NCBI RefSeq assembly: GCF_051235805.1
Contig: NZ_JBPNXV010000001.1
Span: forward strand, 372,001-436,000
DNA length: 64,000 nucleotides
From: Pseudothermotoga_B sp051235805
Lineage (GTDB): Bacteria > Thermotogota > Thermotogae > Thermotogales > DSM-5069
Direction: 5' to 3'
This document shows positions 35,115 to 43,513 of this stretch, piece by piece (the first letter of the stretch is position 1; each line of letters starts with the position of its first letter). The position numbers and the translations under genes are program-made. The notes under the pieces were generated by a model, which ran no database searches, was not told the DNA's origin, and saw only the letters and a program-made list of their open reading frames with translations.

Positions 35115-35798
35115 TTGACGAATCTCTTGTTTTTGTTAGCAGAATACTTTTTGTCATGTGTCGTAGTACTTTTCGCAACGAAATACCTGAAAAAAGAGGG
35201 TTTGTACATCGCACTTGCAACACTCATAATCGCGTCTAATCTGGGTGTTGCAAAGTTGTTTGTTCTCTTTGGCTTGGAAGTCACCGCAGCAAACATGAGC
35301 ATGGGTATGGCTTTCGCTGTTTATTCGATCGTCACCGAAGTCTTGGGACAAAGAGAAGGCAGAAAGGCAGTATGGATAGGGTTTTTCGCACAGTTTGCTT
35401 TCGTCTTGCTTGGACTTGTGTACGTTGGTTATCTTCCATCACCGAATGATATAGCACAATCTTACCTGAAAAGTGTTTTTTCCTTGACGCCAAGAATTGC
35501 CTTTGCAAGTTGGACAGCCTACATTATCTCAGGGTACTTCGCAGTGTGGTTACACGACAAGCTCAAGAATAGAACAAAGCTGTGGATGAGAAACAACATC
35601 GCCACAAAGTTAGGACAGATCACTGACAATCTGATCTTTGTGAGCGTAGCCTTTTTCGGTGTGTATGACTTGAAAACGCTCCTGAACATATACATCACCA
35701 CAACTGTTGTTGAATTCGTGTTGGATTACATCGACACTTGGATTGTCTATGTTGGTGTATCTATGTTGAAGAAAGATATAGTAACAACGAGCAAATAA
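35115..35798 (+). CDS. VUT-family (YhhQ/QPTR) queuosine precursor transporter
   Basis: A 227-residue membrane protein with about six hydrophobic helices and conserved VUT-family segments: ASNLGVAKLFVLFG, the YSIVTEVLGQREGRKAVW motif, and WMRNNIATKLGQITDNLIFVSVAFFGV with the D-N and Q signature. YhhQ-type proteins import preQ0/preQ1 or related 7-deazapurines. TTG 35115 follows AGAGGTGA. No queuosine gene is near. Upstream is an inverted repeat AGAATCT (35047) / AGATTCT (35071) of unknown role. Confidence 0.88.
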   Translation: MTNLLFLLAEYFLSCVVVLFATKYLKKEGLYIALATLIIASNLGVAKLFVLFGLEVTAANMSMGMAFAVYSIVTEVLGQREGRKAVWIGFFAQFAFVLLGLVYVGYLPSPNDIAQSYLKSVFSLTPRIAFASWTAYIISGYFAVWLHDKLKNRTKLWMRNNIATKLGQITDNLIFVSVAFFGVYDLKTLLNIYITTTVVEFVLDYIDTWIVYVGVSMLKKDIVTTSK

Positions 35799-35874
35799 TC
35801 GGTTTTTTCATCATTTGGTGCTTGGTATAAATCGTTCTTGAGCTTACTCATATTCAGTTGTAACTGTTCTTCAC

Positions 35875-35903
35875 TTTACCGGTAAAATTTCCTCTTTTAC
35901 AAT
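35875..35903 (+). promoter_or_regulatory. bioY promoter with overlapping palindrome
   Basis: TTTACC (35875-35880), exactly 17 bases, TACAAT (35898-35903); the -35 is half of a perfect 12-base palindrome TTTACCGGTAAA (35875-35886). The position suits repression of bioY, though it is not the usual split BirA box. Confidence 0.5.
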
Positions 35904-35921
35904 ATCAATAGAGGTGAGATC

Positions 35922-36494
35922 ATGCATACAGAGACAAAGGTATCGACAAGGAGTATCCTTTTGCAGAAATTCTTGACAGTCTCGATTTTTGCAGTCTTGA
36001 CAGGTGTTGCAGCACAGATCAGAATCCCACTGCCGTTTAGCCCTGTGCCCGTTACTGGACAGACCTTCGTAATCTTATTTGCCCCTCTTTTGATCGATCA
36101 ATTGGCTGGTTACAGTCAGGTTTTTTATGTGTTGCTCGGTGTTTTAGGAGTTCCATGGTTTTCCGATCACAGAGCAGGTATTCAAGTTCTGCTTGGTCCT
36201 ACAGGTGGTTATCTACTCGGTTTCATAGCTGCTTCTTTTCTGCTGGGAAGAATCGTGAAGAAATACAAAACTCTGTCAACGAAGCAAGTCTTTATATGGC
36301 TCACCGTGGTCAATTTTGCACTGATCTACCCTATTGGCTTACTACAACTTCATTCGTGGTTTGCACTGAAGGGAGCAACGCTGAACTTACACAAGCTTCT
36401 CTCTATGGGCTTTTTACCGTTTATTCCTGGTGATTTGATCAAAATTCTCCTTGCGGCGGGTGTGTATTCTGTTTACAAGAGAAGTTCAAAGTGA
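35922..36494 (+). CDS. bioY: Biotin transporter substrate-binding subunit BioY
   Basis: S component of an energy-coupling-factor biotin transporter. The 190-residue membrane protein has about six helices and the family segments AQIRIPLPFSPVPVTGQTF, LGVLGVPWFSD, GPTGGYLLGFI and GFLPFIPGDLIKILLAA (the Asp-Lys biotin contact). ECF components EcfA/T are not in the window and are presumably shared. ATG 35922 with AGAGGTGAG upstream; monocistronic, with a hairpin at the stop codon. Confidence 0.95.
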   Translation: MHTETKVSTRSILLQKFLTVSIFAVLTGVAAQIRIPLPFSPVPVTGQTFVILFAPLLIDQLAGYSQVFYVLLGVLGVPWFSDHRAGIQVLLGPTGGYLLGFIAASFLLGRIVKKYKTLSTKQVFIWLTVVNFALIYPIGLLQLHSWFALKGATLNLHKLLSMGFLPFIPGDLIKILLAAGVYSVYKRSSK

Positions 36495-36511
36495 ACCCCA
36501 CCTGGGGTTCA
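36492..36511. terminator. Bidirectional hairpin between bioY and rubredoxin
   Basis: TGAACCCC-ACCT-GGGGTTCA, an 8-bp perfect stem, lies at the convergent ends of bioY and the rubredoxin gene and includes the bioY stop codon. T-runs are short on both sides (CCTTTAC and CTTTG), so efficiency is uncertain. Confidence 0.6.
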
Positions 36512-36514
36512 CCT

Positions 36515-36679
36515 TTACTCCTCAACGGGTTCAAAGTCTTCCTTAGATGCTCCACAAACAGGGCAAACCCAATCATCAGGTAGATCTTCAAATGGTGTTC
36601 CTGCTGGTATGTCGTTGTCTGGATCCCCTTCAGCTGGATCGTAGACATACCCACAAATGATACATCTGTACTTCTGCAT
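36515..36679 (-). CDS. Rubredoxin
   Basis: A 54-residue iron protein found by reading the minus strand. MQKYRCIICGYVYDPAEGD gives the first Cys pair (C-I-I-C-G-Y), PDNDIPAGTPFEDLPDDW the typical middle, and WVCPVCGASKEDF the second pair (C-P-V-C-G). It binds one Fe in a Cys4 site and acts as a small electron carrier, in anaerobes commonly for superoxide reductase, rubrerythrin or flavodiiron proteins, none of which is in the window. ATG 36679 follows AGGAGGG. Confidence 0.97.
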   Translation of the reverse strand: MQKYRCIICGYVYDPAEGDPDNDIPAGTPFEDLPDDWVCPVCGASKEDFEPVEE

Positions 36680-36933
36680 TTTGATTCCCTCCTAATTCTC
36701 TAAGGTTCAGAGTTCTGCCCTCTTGGCGGGCGTCTTGTTCGGTATAAGACAGCGATTATTAATTTGACCCCAAGATGAATCTTACCGTGTACTTATTTTA
36801 CAATCTGAAAGGGCGAAGATCTTCGACCCACGCAAGATAAATGTATACACTTTAAAGTATATCATTTCCTTAACAGAGAAATTCAATCCTCCAAAGATTT
36901 CCTTTTCGTCATATACTTTAGGTGGTGATGAAA

Positions 36934-38118
36934 ATGGACGTTCAGAAGATCACCGAGGATATCTTCAAACCCAGTTACGACAGATTCTCGGTTGTGAACA
37001 TCGCGAATTCTATCCTGAAGCATTTTGGTTGTGAGACCTCACACTCTGAGTATCCCTTTGACGATTTGAAACCCGGTTTATTTGAAAGGGCAGACAAAGT
37101 GATTTTGTTCTTGATAGATGCGCTTGGTTTAGAGAGCTTGAAGATAATTTTGCAAAGAGAACCTCTTTTTGAACAACAGAACATTCTCACAGCAACCTCC
37201 GTATTTCCAACAACGACGAGCGCTTCTATTGCATCACTTCTCACAGCAAGTGAGCCGATAGAACACGGCATCTTGGGGTACACGTTGTACTTGAGAGAAC
37301 TCGGAGCGTTGGTGAACATGATTGAACTTTCTTCACCAACACTGGGTAAGGTGCCATCGACGGTGCAATCGAGAGATCTTCTCTTTACGAGGACTATTTT
37401 TGAAAGACTTGTAGACGTCGGTGTGAAGGGGTACGTGCTCACCTCGAAAAACATAAGAGGCTCTGGTTTCTCAAATCTGGTTCACGTGGGGGCTTCGATA
37501 AAGAGTTATCAGAGCTTTGGGGATCTCTTTTTCAAACTGAACGAGATCTTGGAACAAGAAGGAAGGCTTTTCGCCTTCGTCTACTGGGGGTTGCTTGATT
37601 CAATTGGACACAAGATTGGTGTCAATTCCCCAGCTTTTCAAAGTGAACTTTACTGGCTGTTGAAAATGATCCAAAAGGAAGTTCTCTCAAATCTTCAAGA
37701 GAACGTTTTACTCTTGGTAATGGGTGATCACGGACAGATATACACACCATGGGAAAAGGAGATCTGGTGGTCTTGGAAAGACGAGGTTTCTTCGTTCTTT
37801 CTCGTACCTCCTGGTGGAGAGATGAGAATGATGCATATTTACACCCGTGAGCCACAAAAAGTGGTAAAATACATACAAGAGATGTACCATGATCAAATTC
37901 TTGCCTTGACAAAAGAACAGTCCATTCAGTTGCGGTTGTTTGGTGATTCACAGGCATCGAAAAAAAGTTTGGACAGAATTGGTGACGTAATACTGATAGC
38001 GAAGTCTAACTATTCCTTCTATTTCAAATTCACTGGCAGAGAAGAAAGCCTCAAGTCGAAGCACGGTGGTTTGAGTCTCGAAGAGTTGATGATCCCTATT
38101 GTTGTGTTTAGGAGGTGA
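36934..38118 (+). CDS. Type I phosphodiesterase/nucleotide pyrophosphatase family protein
   Basis: A 394-residue member of the alkaline phosphatase superfamily. Seen are VILFLIDALGLESL (first metal Asp), SVFPTTTSASIASLLTA (nucleophile Thr), GILGYTLYLRELG, YWGLLDSIGHKIG (Asp and His ligands), LLVMGDHGQI (Asp-His ligands) and KHGGLSLEELMIPIV (final His). No signal peptide is visible, so it is probably cytoplasmic. Substrate unknown. I start at ATG 36934, 5 bases after GGTGGTGA. The upstream 250 bases contain a palindrome ACTTTAAAGT (36849-36858). Confidence 0.85.
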   Translation: MDVQKITEDIFKPSYDRFSVVNIANSILKHFGCETSHSEYPFDDLKPGLFERADKVILFLIDALGLESLKIILQREPLFEQQNILTATSVFPTTTSASIASLLTASEPIEHGILGYTLYLRELGALVNMIELSSPTLGKVPSTVQSRDLLFTRTIFERLVDVGVKGYVLTSKNIRGSGFSNLVHVGASIKSYQSFGDLFFKLNEILEQEGRLFAFVYWGLLDSIGHKIGVNSPAFQSELYWLLKMIQKEVLSNLQENVLLLVMGDHGQIYTPWEKEIWWSWKDEVSSFFLVPPGGEMRMMHIYTREPQKVVKYIQEMYHDQILALTKEQSIQLRLFGDSQASKKSLDRIGDVILIAKSNYSFYFKFTGREESLKSKHGGLSLEELMIPIVVFRR

Positions 38119-38572
38119 TCGATTCTTACTCAAGAGTCCAACCTATGGAGTAGTTGATGTGGCAACGGCAAAGGAAATAATCTATAACTTCAAAGGGCAA
38201 AGCCCGTCCAAAGTTTATATTGGCACCGACAGCGATGCACGTGATGGTGTGGTTATCTTTGCGACTGTTTTGATAGTCTACAAACCTGGAGTAGGAGCAA
38301 CATACTTGTACACATTGAAAAAGGAATACAAACATTACGACATGTTCAGCAGAATCTTCCAGGAAACGTATTTGAGTTTGCAGATGGCATCCTTCGCAAA
38401 ACAGATGTTAGAATTAGCCAGTCCTGAAATACACATAGACGTTGGGTACGACGGTTTGAGCAAGGAAGTTCTTCCTGCAGTTGTTGGATATGTCAAAGGC
38501 ATGGGGTACAGTTACAAGTTGAAACCATGGGCGTTCGCTGCAACCAAAATTGCTCACAGGCATACAAAATGA
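38099..38572 (+). CDS. YkuK-family RNase H-like protein with unclear start codon
   Basis: Member of the YkuK/DUF458 family (RNase H-like fold). The SPTYG near the N terminus, VYIGTDSDARDGVVIFATVLI (first Asp cluster), IHIDVGYDG and the end PWAFAATKIAHRHTK are conserved features; function is unknown. A near-perfect ribosome site AGGAGGTGATC (38110-38120) is followed in frame by TTC, TTA and CTC (38123-38131), not by a standard start. The only standard starts are TTG codons at 38099/38102 before that site. Family proteins begin just before SPTYG, so the real start is probably near 38123-38131. Confidence 0.8.
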   Translation: MLCLGGDRFLLKSPTYGVVDVATAKEIIYNFKGQSPSKVYIGTDSDARDGVVIFATVLIVYKPGVGATYLYTLKKEYKHYDMFSRIFQETYLSLQMASFAKQMLELASPEIHIDVGYDGLSKEVLPAVVGYVKGMGYSYKLKPWAFAATKIAHRHTK

Positions 38573-38604
38573 ACTATAAACGTTAAGTTGAGAGGGGGGA
38601 AAAG

Positions 38605-39078
38605 ATGCACAAGGTTTTGTTTCTGTTGACAGTAGCAGTTATTTTTTCACTGAGTGCTTGTCTATCACTCTTAGAACCCAATATAGGTGACCTTTCTGAA
38701 AAGCTTGTCAAGGATTTAAACGATTATCTGCAAGGGCAAATAACCTCAGAAACATTCATAGAAAGGTTTGTCCACATAGGTGTTCCTGCAACAATAACAG
38801 ATGCAAGATTCTTCGGAAGCAAGTTCTTGAGTTTTTTCGATGAAAATGCGAGTGAAGTGAGTCTGGTCAGCTACGGTGACAGTGGCTTGAAATCTTATCT
38901 TGAAAATCCACCGAGATGGGTTGAAAAGGTCTATGTATTGAGTTTGCTGTTGAAAACTGATGAAAAGGTGCTGACACATTCTTGTCCGATGCTCTTGATA
39001 GAAGGCAAACCGTATTTGATGACGGTATACGCTTCGGGAACGCAGATAGTCTCATATCCTGTTCTTGAAGAGAGGTGA
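38605..39078 (+). CDS. Putative lipoprotein of unknown function
   Basis: A 157-residue exported protein. The signal peptide ends in the lipobox LSAC (Cys at about 19), predicting a lipid anchor. The rest shows an acidic helical stretch (DLSEKLVKDLNDYLQGQ) and a mixed domain; I recognise no family. The downstream exported protein overlaps by a few bases upstream of its ribosome site, so these genes are probably made together. ATG 38605 follows GAGAGGGGGG. Confidence 0.7.
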   Translation: MHKVLFLLTVAVIFSLSACLSLLEPNIGDLSEKLVKDLNDYLQGQITSETFIERFVHIGVPATITDARFFGSKFLSFFDENASEVSLVSYGDSGLKSYLENPPRWVEKVYVLSLLLKTDEKVLTHSCPMLLIEGKPYLMTVYASGTQIVSYPVLEER

Positions 39079-39083
39079 GAGGT

Positions 39084-39785
39084 ATGAAGAAAACACTTGG
39101 TGTTCTGTTGATCCTTCTGTCTGTGATTTGTATTGCAGCAAATTACGGTTTGTACCACGACTCGACACCTGGCAGAAATACAGCTGTGTTGGTATCGAAC
39201 CTCAGTGACGAAAGCGCGTATTTCAGAATGATCGTTTATGATTACGAGGGTAAGGAATTGTGGAAAGAAACCTTCAAGTCCAAACCGTACGAAACGATTC
39301 TGGTCGATCTATCTCAGAAATTCCCGCAGAGTGATAGGAATTGGGGCTTGGTTTTCTTCCAATCAGACCAACTTCTCTACCTCTCTGTGCTATACAGAGA
39401 TGGAGATATGCTCTTTTGCAGGAATCACGTGATCGAACCGGTTCAAACGTCTTCGGACGCTAAGTACTATTGGTATGGTGTGAACTACACCAACTTTGGC
39501 AATTCTGAAACTGCTTTCTCTATAATTAACACATCGAACAAAACCAATGATTTGTACCTTTGGGTTTACGATTATGCAGGGAACGTCATAAGAGAACTGT
39601 CTGGTAGTGTTTCACCTAAGTCAGCCGTCTACGTTGATCTGGCAAAGGAGCTTTCCAGTCAAACAACCGGTGTTGTTGACATCAGGTCTACTGAACCTAT
39701 AGTGATTGGTGTAGAGTACTATCAAGGTGGTGAAATCTGGATCATTGAAAACATAGTCGACTGGTACACTACGACCAATTGGTAG
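39084..39785 (+). CDS. Secreted two-repeat protein of unknown function
   Basis: A 233-residue protein with a signal peptide (KKTLGVLLILLSVICIAA). The mature part contains two similar ~95-residue beta-rich units: each has an aromatic-rich strand with D-Y (IVYDYEGKELWKE and LWVYDYAGNVIRE), then K-S-Y/A-x-x-x-V-D-L (ETILVDLSQKF and AVYVDLAKEL). This internal duplication suggests a surface binding role. No catalytic motif is visible. ATG 39084 follows GAGGTGAGAGG. Between two other exported proteins. Confidence 0.72.
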   Translation: MKKTLGVLLILLSVICIAANYGLYHDSTPGRNTAVLVSNLSDESAYFRMIVYDYEGKELWKETFKSKPYETILVDLSQKFPQSDRNWGLVFFQSDQLLYLSVLYRDGDMLFCRNHVIEPVQTSSDAKYYWYGVNYTNFGNSETAFSIINTSNKTNDLYLWVYDYAGNVIRELSGSVSPKSAVYVDLAKELSSQTTGVVDIRSTEPIVIGVEYYQGGEIWIIENIVDWYTTTNW

Positions 39786-39801
39786 ATGGAGGGATATCTT
39801 C

Positions 39802-40674
39802 ATGAAGAAACTCTGTGTCTTTGCGTTTTTGTTAGCTGCCGTCTTAGTGGGCGCAAGTTATGTTGTTGTGGTGAACACCGAGCCTTTTGCCAATGTCTAC
39901 GTGAATGGGATATACGCCGGTATTGCTGACATAAACGGCGTTCTGCAGATTACGCTGAGTTCTTCAGGGCAGCACAGAATAACGGTGAGCAAGAGTTGGT
40001 ACGTGGTCTTTGATGGTTTTGTCTACTTGTCACAGCCTGGACAGATAATTTTCTACGCTCCACTCAGAAGGGCTGGAAGTTTGAGAGTTTACTCGAATGT
40101 GTATCCCGTTGAAGTCTACAGTGAAGACAAATTTCTTGGTAGAGTCGAAAGTGTTAGAGACACAATCAGCGTACCCGAGGGTAGTCAATACATCACCTTC
40201 AAAGCAGCTGGTTTTATACCAGAAACTCGACTTTTGAGTTTCTCGTATTTAAAAGAAACGAGCGTGAACATAGATCTTATAGAAGAAGTTCTCTCGATCA
40301 ATCTGAAGGTGGAGCCAAGTGAGTTTTCACCGAACGGAGATTGGTACAGAGACAATACAACTTTTTACATCTATCTTTCTAAACCAGCCCAGTTGACGAT
40401 TAGCGTTGTTGACAGCGATCAAAAGATTCTTTGGCAGTGGAGTGGGAATGGCAAAGCGGGTTCAAACCAGATTGTTTGGGATGGAAAAGGTGTGGCAGAT
40501 GGTGAATACACGGTTAAGGTAAGAGCTCAAACAGAAAAAGAGGTTTTTGTGACAAGTGGATTTGTTAAGATCGACAGAACGCATTACACGAGCACGAAAG
40601 AAATAATCTTAACGACAACCGCAATAGCTCTCGGAGCACTACTGTTCATGTTCTTGATCTCAGCAGCTCAATGA
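39802..40674 (+). CDS. Exported PEGA/FlgD-Ig-like protein with C-terminal membrane helix
   Basis: A 290-residue protein: signal peptide (FAFLLAAVLVGAS), PEGA-type segments (NTEPFANVYVNGIYAGIADING and YSNVYPVEVYSEDKFLGRV), a FlgD/CHU-like Ig domain (PSEFSPNGDWYRD ... ILWQWSGNGKAGSNQIVWDGKGVADGEYTV), and a hydrophobic C-terminal helix (ATALGALLFMFLISA-like). It is thus likely anchored in the envelope and periplasm-facing. Its 3' end overlaps the convergent radical SAM gene by 29 bases. Confidence 0.75.
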   Translation: MKKLCVFAFLLAAVLVGASYVVVVNTEPFANVYVNGIYAGIADINGVLQITLSSSGQHRITVSKSWYVVFDGFVYLSQPGQIIFYAPLRRAGSLRVYSNVYPVEVYSEDKFLGRVESVRDTISVPEGSQYITFKAAGFIPETRLLSFSYLKETSVNIDLIEEVLSINLKVEPSEFSPNGDWYRDNTTFYIYLSKPAQLTISVVDSDQKILWQWSGNGKAGSNQIVWDGKGVADGEYTVKVRAQTEKEVFVTSGFVKIDRTHYTSTKEIILTTTAIALGALLFMFLISAAQ

Positions 40675-41545
40675 TCTTGTAAGTCCAAGGAACGGCTTTG
40701 ACTGTGACTTTTTTCTTTTCGTCGGTTTGAATCCAACCGTCCATATCGAGTTTGGTCACAAGGTTTATGACCATCTCGTATTCCTCTTTGGTGATCTTTC
40801 TACCGATCAGCTCATCTGATTTCGCATCAAAGAGTGGGTTGTACTGAGACATGAGTGAAATCGGGACCTTAGGTGACAGACAGTAGAAGACAAAATCAAG
40901 GACTTTTTCCGAGCCGCCCACATTGTTTGGGAGCACCAGATGTCTGACTATCAAGCCCTTTGGTCTTCCGTCGAATTCTTTGAAAGCCCCAACCTGTCGG
41001 TACATCTCTATGAGTGCTGCGCTTGCGACTGTGTAATAGTCCTTCACACCTGAATAGCGATAACCTGTCTCGTTGTCCGCATACTTCAAGTCTGCCAAAT
41101 ACACATCGACTATGCCATCGATCAACTTCAGAGTCTCCACTGATTCATAACTACTGGTGTTATAAACAATCGGTAGATTAAACCCCTCATCTTTGGCTAT
41201 TGAAAGGGCTTTGATTATCGGCAAAAGATGTGGTGTTGGTGTCACGAGATTTAGAGTCTTGGCACCATGGTTCTGCAAATTTAAGAAGATTTCAGCAAGT
41301 TGTTCAACCGTTACTTCCACACCGTTTGCCCGTTGACTGAAGTTCATATTCTGACAATACGTACAACGGAGGTTACACCCGCTGAAAAAGATCGTGCCAG
41401 CACCACTTTCTCCACTGATAGGCGGTTCCTCACCGAAATGCAAAAGAGCAGCCATCAATTTCGGGGCGGCGCCTATACCACATTTTCCTACCTGTTGATA
41501 TCGATTGACACCACACTTAACAGGACACAGATCACAACGGTACAT
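40646..41545 (-). CDS. Radical SAM protein, pyruvate-formate-lyase-activase-like (COG1313)
   Basis: A 299-residue radical SAM enzyme with the cluster motif GCNLRCTYCQN (C-x3-C-x2-C) at about residue 55 and an unusual N-terminal cysteine set (YRCDLCPVKCGVNR ... GKCGIG) that may hold another metal centre. Other conserved elements: VTPTPHLLPII, VDVYLADLKYAD and LIVRHLVLPNN. This is the COG1313 group, called PflA-like, whose target is mostly unknown. ATG 41545 lacks a good ribosome site. It follows murA on the same strand. Confidence 0.85.
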   Translation of the reverse strand: MYRCDLCPVKCGVNRYQQVGKCGIGAAPKLMAALLHFGEEPPISGESGAGTIFFSGCNLRCTYCQNMNFSQRANGVEVTVEQLAEIFLNLQNHGAKTLNLVTPTPHLLPIIKALSIAKDEGFNLPIVYNTSSYESVETLKLIDGIVDVYLADLKYADNETGYRYSGVKDYYTVASAALIEMYRQVGAFKEFDGRPKGLIVRHLVLPNNVGGSEKVLDFVFYCLSPKVPISLMSQYNPLFDAKSDELIGRKITKEEYEMVINLVTKLDMDGWIQTDEKKKVTVKAVPWTYKIIELLRSRT

Positions 41546-41579
41546 TTTTTCAGTGATCTTGGCAATGACTTCTGAAAAT

Positions 41580-42839
41580 TCATTCTTGATACTCTATCAC
41601 CGCCGAGAGCTTCGAAAGTTTCTCAACTATGTTTTCATAACCTCTAAAGATTTGATCAACTTCGTTGATCACCGTAATACCTTCTGCCATCAAGCCTGCA
41701 ATCACCAATGCTGCCGCTGCTCTGAGATCTGTGGCGTTGACCTGGACACCGCTGAGTTTTTCAACGCCGTGAATGATTGCTGTTCCATCGGTAACTTCAA
41801 TCTTTGCCCCGAATCTTCTGAGCTCATCAACATGTTGAAAACGCGATTTGAAAACAGTCTCAATCACCGTTGAAGTACCTTGTGCCTTTGAAAGAAATGC
41901 TATGATCTGCGGCTGTAGATCGGTGGGAAAACCTGGGTAAGGAGTCACTTGAATCTTAACAGGTCTTGGACTTTCGCTCATCGTAACTCTCACGCAGTCT
42001 TGGCGCACTTGTGAAAAAATCACTCCCGAGGTTTTCAGCACATCGAAAAGTGCAGTCAGGTGAGAGATATTGAGATTCTCCACCACAGCATCTCCTCTTG
42101 TGGCTGCAATCGCGATTATGTAGGTGCCGGCTTCGATTCTGTCTGGTATGATTCTGTGGCTACAACCTGTAGTCCTCTTAGTTCCAAAGATCTCGATGCG
42201 TCTTGTTCCAGCTCCGAAGACCCTGCAACCAATCTTGTTCAAAAAGTCAGCCAAGTCTTCTATCTCTGGTTCCATTGCAGCGTTCTCGATAATTACATGA
42301 GTTCCATCCAAGATTGCTGCTGTTGTCATGAGGTGTTCGGTAGCACCAACACTTGGAAAAGGAAGAGATATGATCACATGATCTATCTTACTTTCCAAAT
42401 GTGCTGTAACTATTCCGCGTTCTACTTGGATCGAAAAACCGAGTTTCTGTAAGCCCTCGAGATGATAATCGACAGGTCTAACCCCTATCGAGCAACCACC
42501 CGGCAGAGAGACGGAGGCTGTGCCGTATTTTGCGGCGAGCGGTCCGAGTACGTTGAAGGATGCCCTCATCTTTCTCACCAGTTCGTAAGGAATCACTGTA
42601 TTGGGAGTAGTCGCTGGATTCACCGTTGCGGTCCCGTTCTCAAAATCTACTCTGTACCCCGCTGAAACCAGTATCTCCATCATCGTTCTGACGTCCATCA
42701 AATCCGGTACATTCTGGAGTATCACCTTTTCATCGCAGAGCAGCGCAGCTGCAAATACCGGTAGGGCAGAGTTCTTGGAACCAGAGACCTTGATAGAACC
42801 AACCAACCTTGCTTGTCCTTGGACGATGAGTCTCCCCAC
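41580..42839 (-). CDS. murA: UDP-N-acetylglucosamine 1-carboxyvinyltransferase
   Basis: First committed enzyme of peptidoglycan synthesis, adding enolpyruvate to UDP-GlcNAc. The 419-residue product shows VSGSKNSALPVFAAALL (Lys22 and Asn23 region), VRKMRASFNVLGPLAAKYGTASVSLPGGCSIGVRPVD with Cys of the fosfomycin-sensitive loop (PGGCSIGxRP), FPTDLQPQ and GFPTDLQ, and the C-terminal DLRAAAALVIAGL. GTG 42839 starts right after the previous stop with GGAGG upstream. Confidence 0.96.
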   Translation of the reverse strand: MGRLIVQGQARLVGSIKVSGSKNSALPVFAAALLCDEKVILQNVPDLMDVRTMMEILVSAGYRVDFENGTATVNPATTPNTVIPYELVRKMRASFNVLGPLAAKYGTASVSLPGGCSIGVRPVDYHLEGLQKLGFSIQVERGIVTAHLESKIDHVIISLPFPSVGATEHLMTTAAILDGTHVIIENAAMEPEIEDLADFLNKIGCRVFGAGTRRIEIFGTKRTTGCSHRIIPDRIEAGTYIIAIAATRGDAVVENLNISHLTALFDVLKTSGVIFSQVRQDCVRVTMSESPRPVKIQVTPYPGFPTDLQPQIIAFLSKAQGTSTVIETVFKSRFQHVDELRRFGAKIEVTDGTAIIHGVEKLSGVQVNATDLRAAAALVIAGLMAEGITVINEVDQIFRGYENIVEKLSKLSAVIEYQE

Positions 42840-43412
42840 CTATGCTACCTCCGATAGAAGTTCCCCGATCAACTTTTCCAAGTCTTCACCATCGTTTGGA
42901 TAGACTCTCAAAGCAACTCTTGTGTCAGTTTCAACGGTCCTTTTGAGAGAATCTTTAATTCTGTCAACAACTTTCTGTGCGTTTTCTTTGTTCACATCGG
43001 TGAGCAATACCACAAAACTGTCGTTGGAGAATCTACCCACACTGTCCATCGGAACACGAACAACATTCTTCAGAAGTTTTGCAACGGAGACAAGATTTCT
43101 TTCGAAACAGTCGTTTTGTTGACGCAACTTCACCATGACAATGGCGTACCCTCTGTTTTCTTCAAAGGCTTTCTGATGGTAATAGGCGATCAAGCGGCTC
43201 ATGTGCTCAGATGAGTAAACTCGTGTCAAAGAGTCTATTATTCTGCTCGTTCCTATGTCCTTAACGAAATCGTCGTACATTTCGAACTGCTTTTTGATAA
43301 ACTGATTGTACTCTTGAAGCATTTGTTCCATCTGCTCATCACGCATGCGATAGTATTCAAGCTGATCTTCAAGGATCTTGATTCTTTTCATGAGTTCTTC
43401 TCTTTCATCCAT
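42840..43412 (-). CDS. Coiled-coil protein with degenerate GGDEF domain
   Basis: A 190-residue protein: N-terminal coiled coil (EREELMKRIKILEDQLEYYRM), then a domain with DSLTRVYSSEHMSRLI, typical of the start of GGDEF diguanylate cyclases. Where the active site should read G-G-D/E-E-F it reads GRFSNDSFVVLL, so it should not make cyclic di-GMP; it may bind GTP or be a partner protein. I start at ATG 43412, behind GGGAGG, instead of an upstream ATG. One base before murA. Confidence 0.72.
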   Translation of the reverse strand: MDEREELMKRIKILEDQLEYYRMRDEQMEQMLQEYNQFIKKQFEMYDDFVKDIGTSRIIDSLTRVYSSEHMSRLIAYYHQKAFEENRGYAIVMVKLRQQNDCFERNLVSVAKLLKNVVRVPMDSVGRFSNDSFVVLLTDVNKENAQKVVDRIKDSLKRTVETDTRVALRVYPNDGEDLEKLIGELLSEVA

Positions 43413-43513
43413 AAGCGATGCCTCCCAGAGACTGGTTTCGTTCATGGTATATAATAACATTAAAGTGTGACAAATTCACTAATCTTTTACCTCATCCTCA
43501 AGGAGGGGATCTT

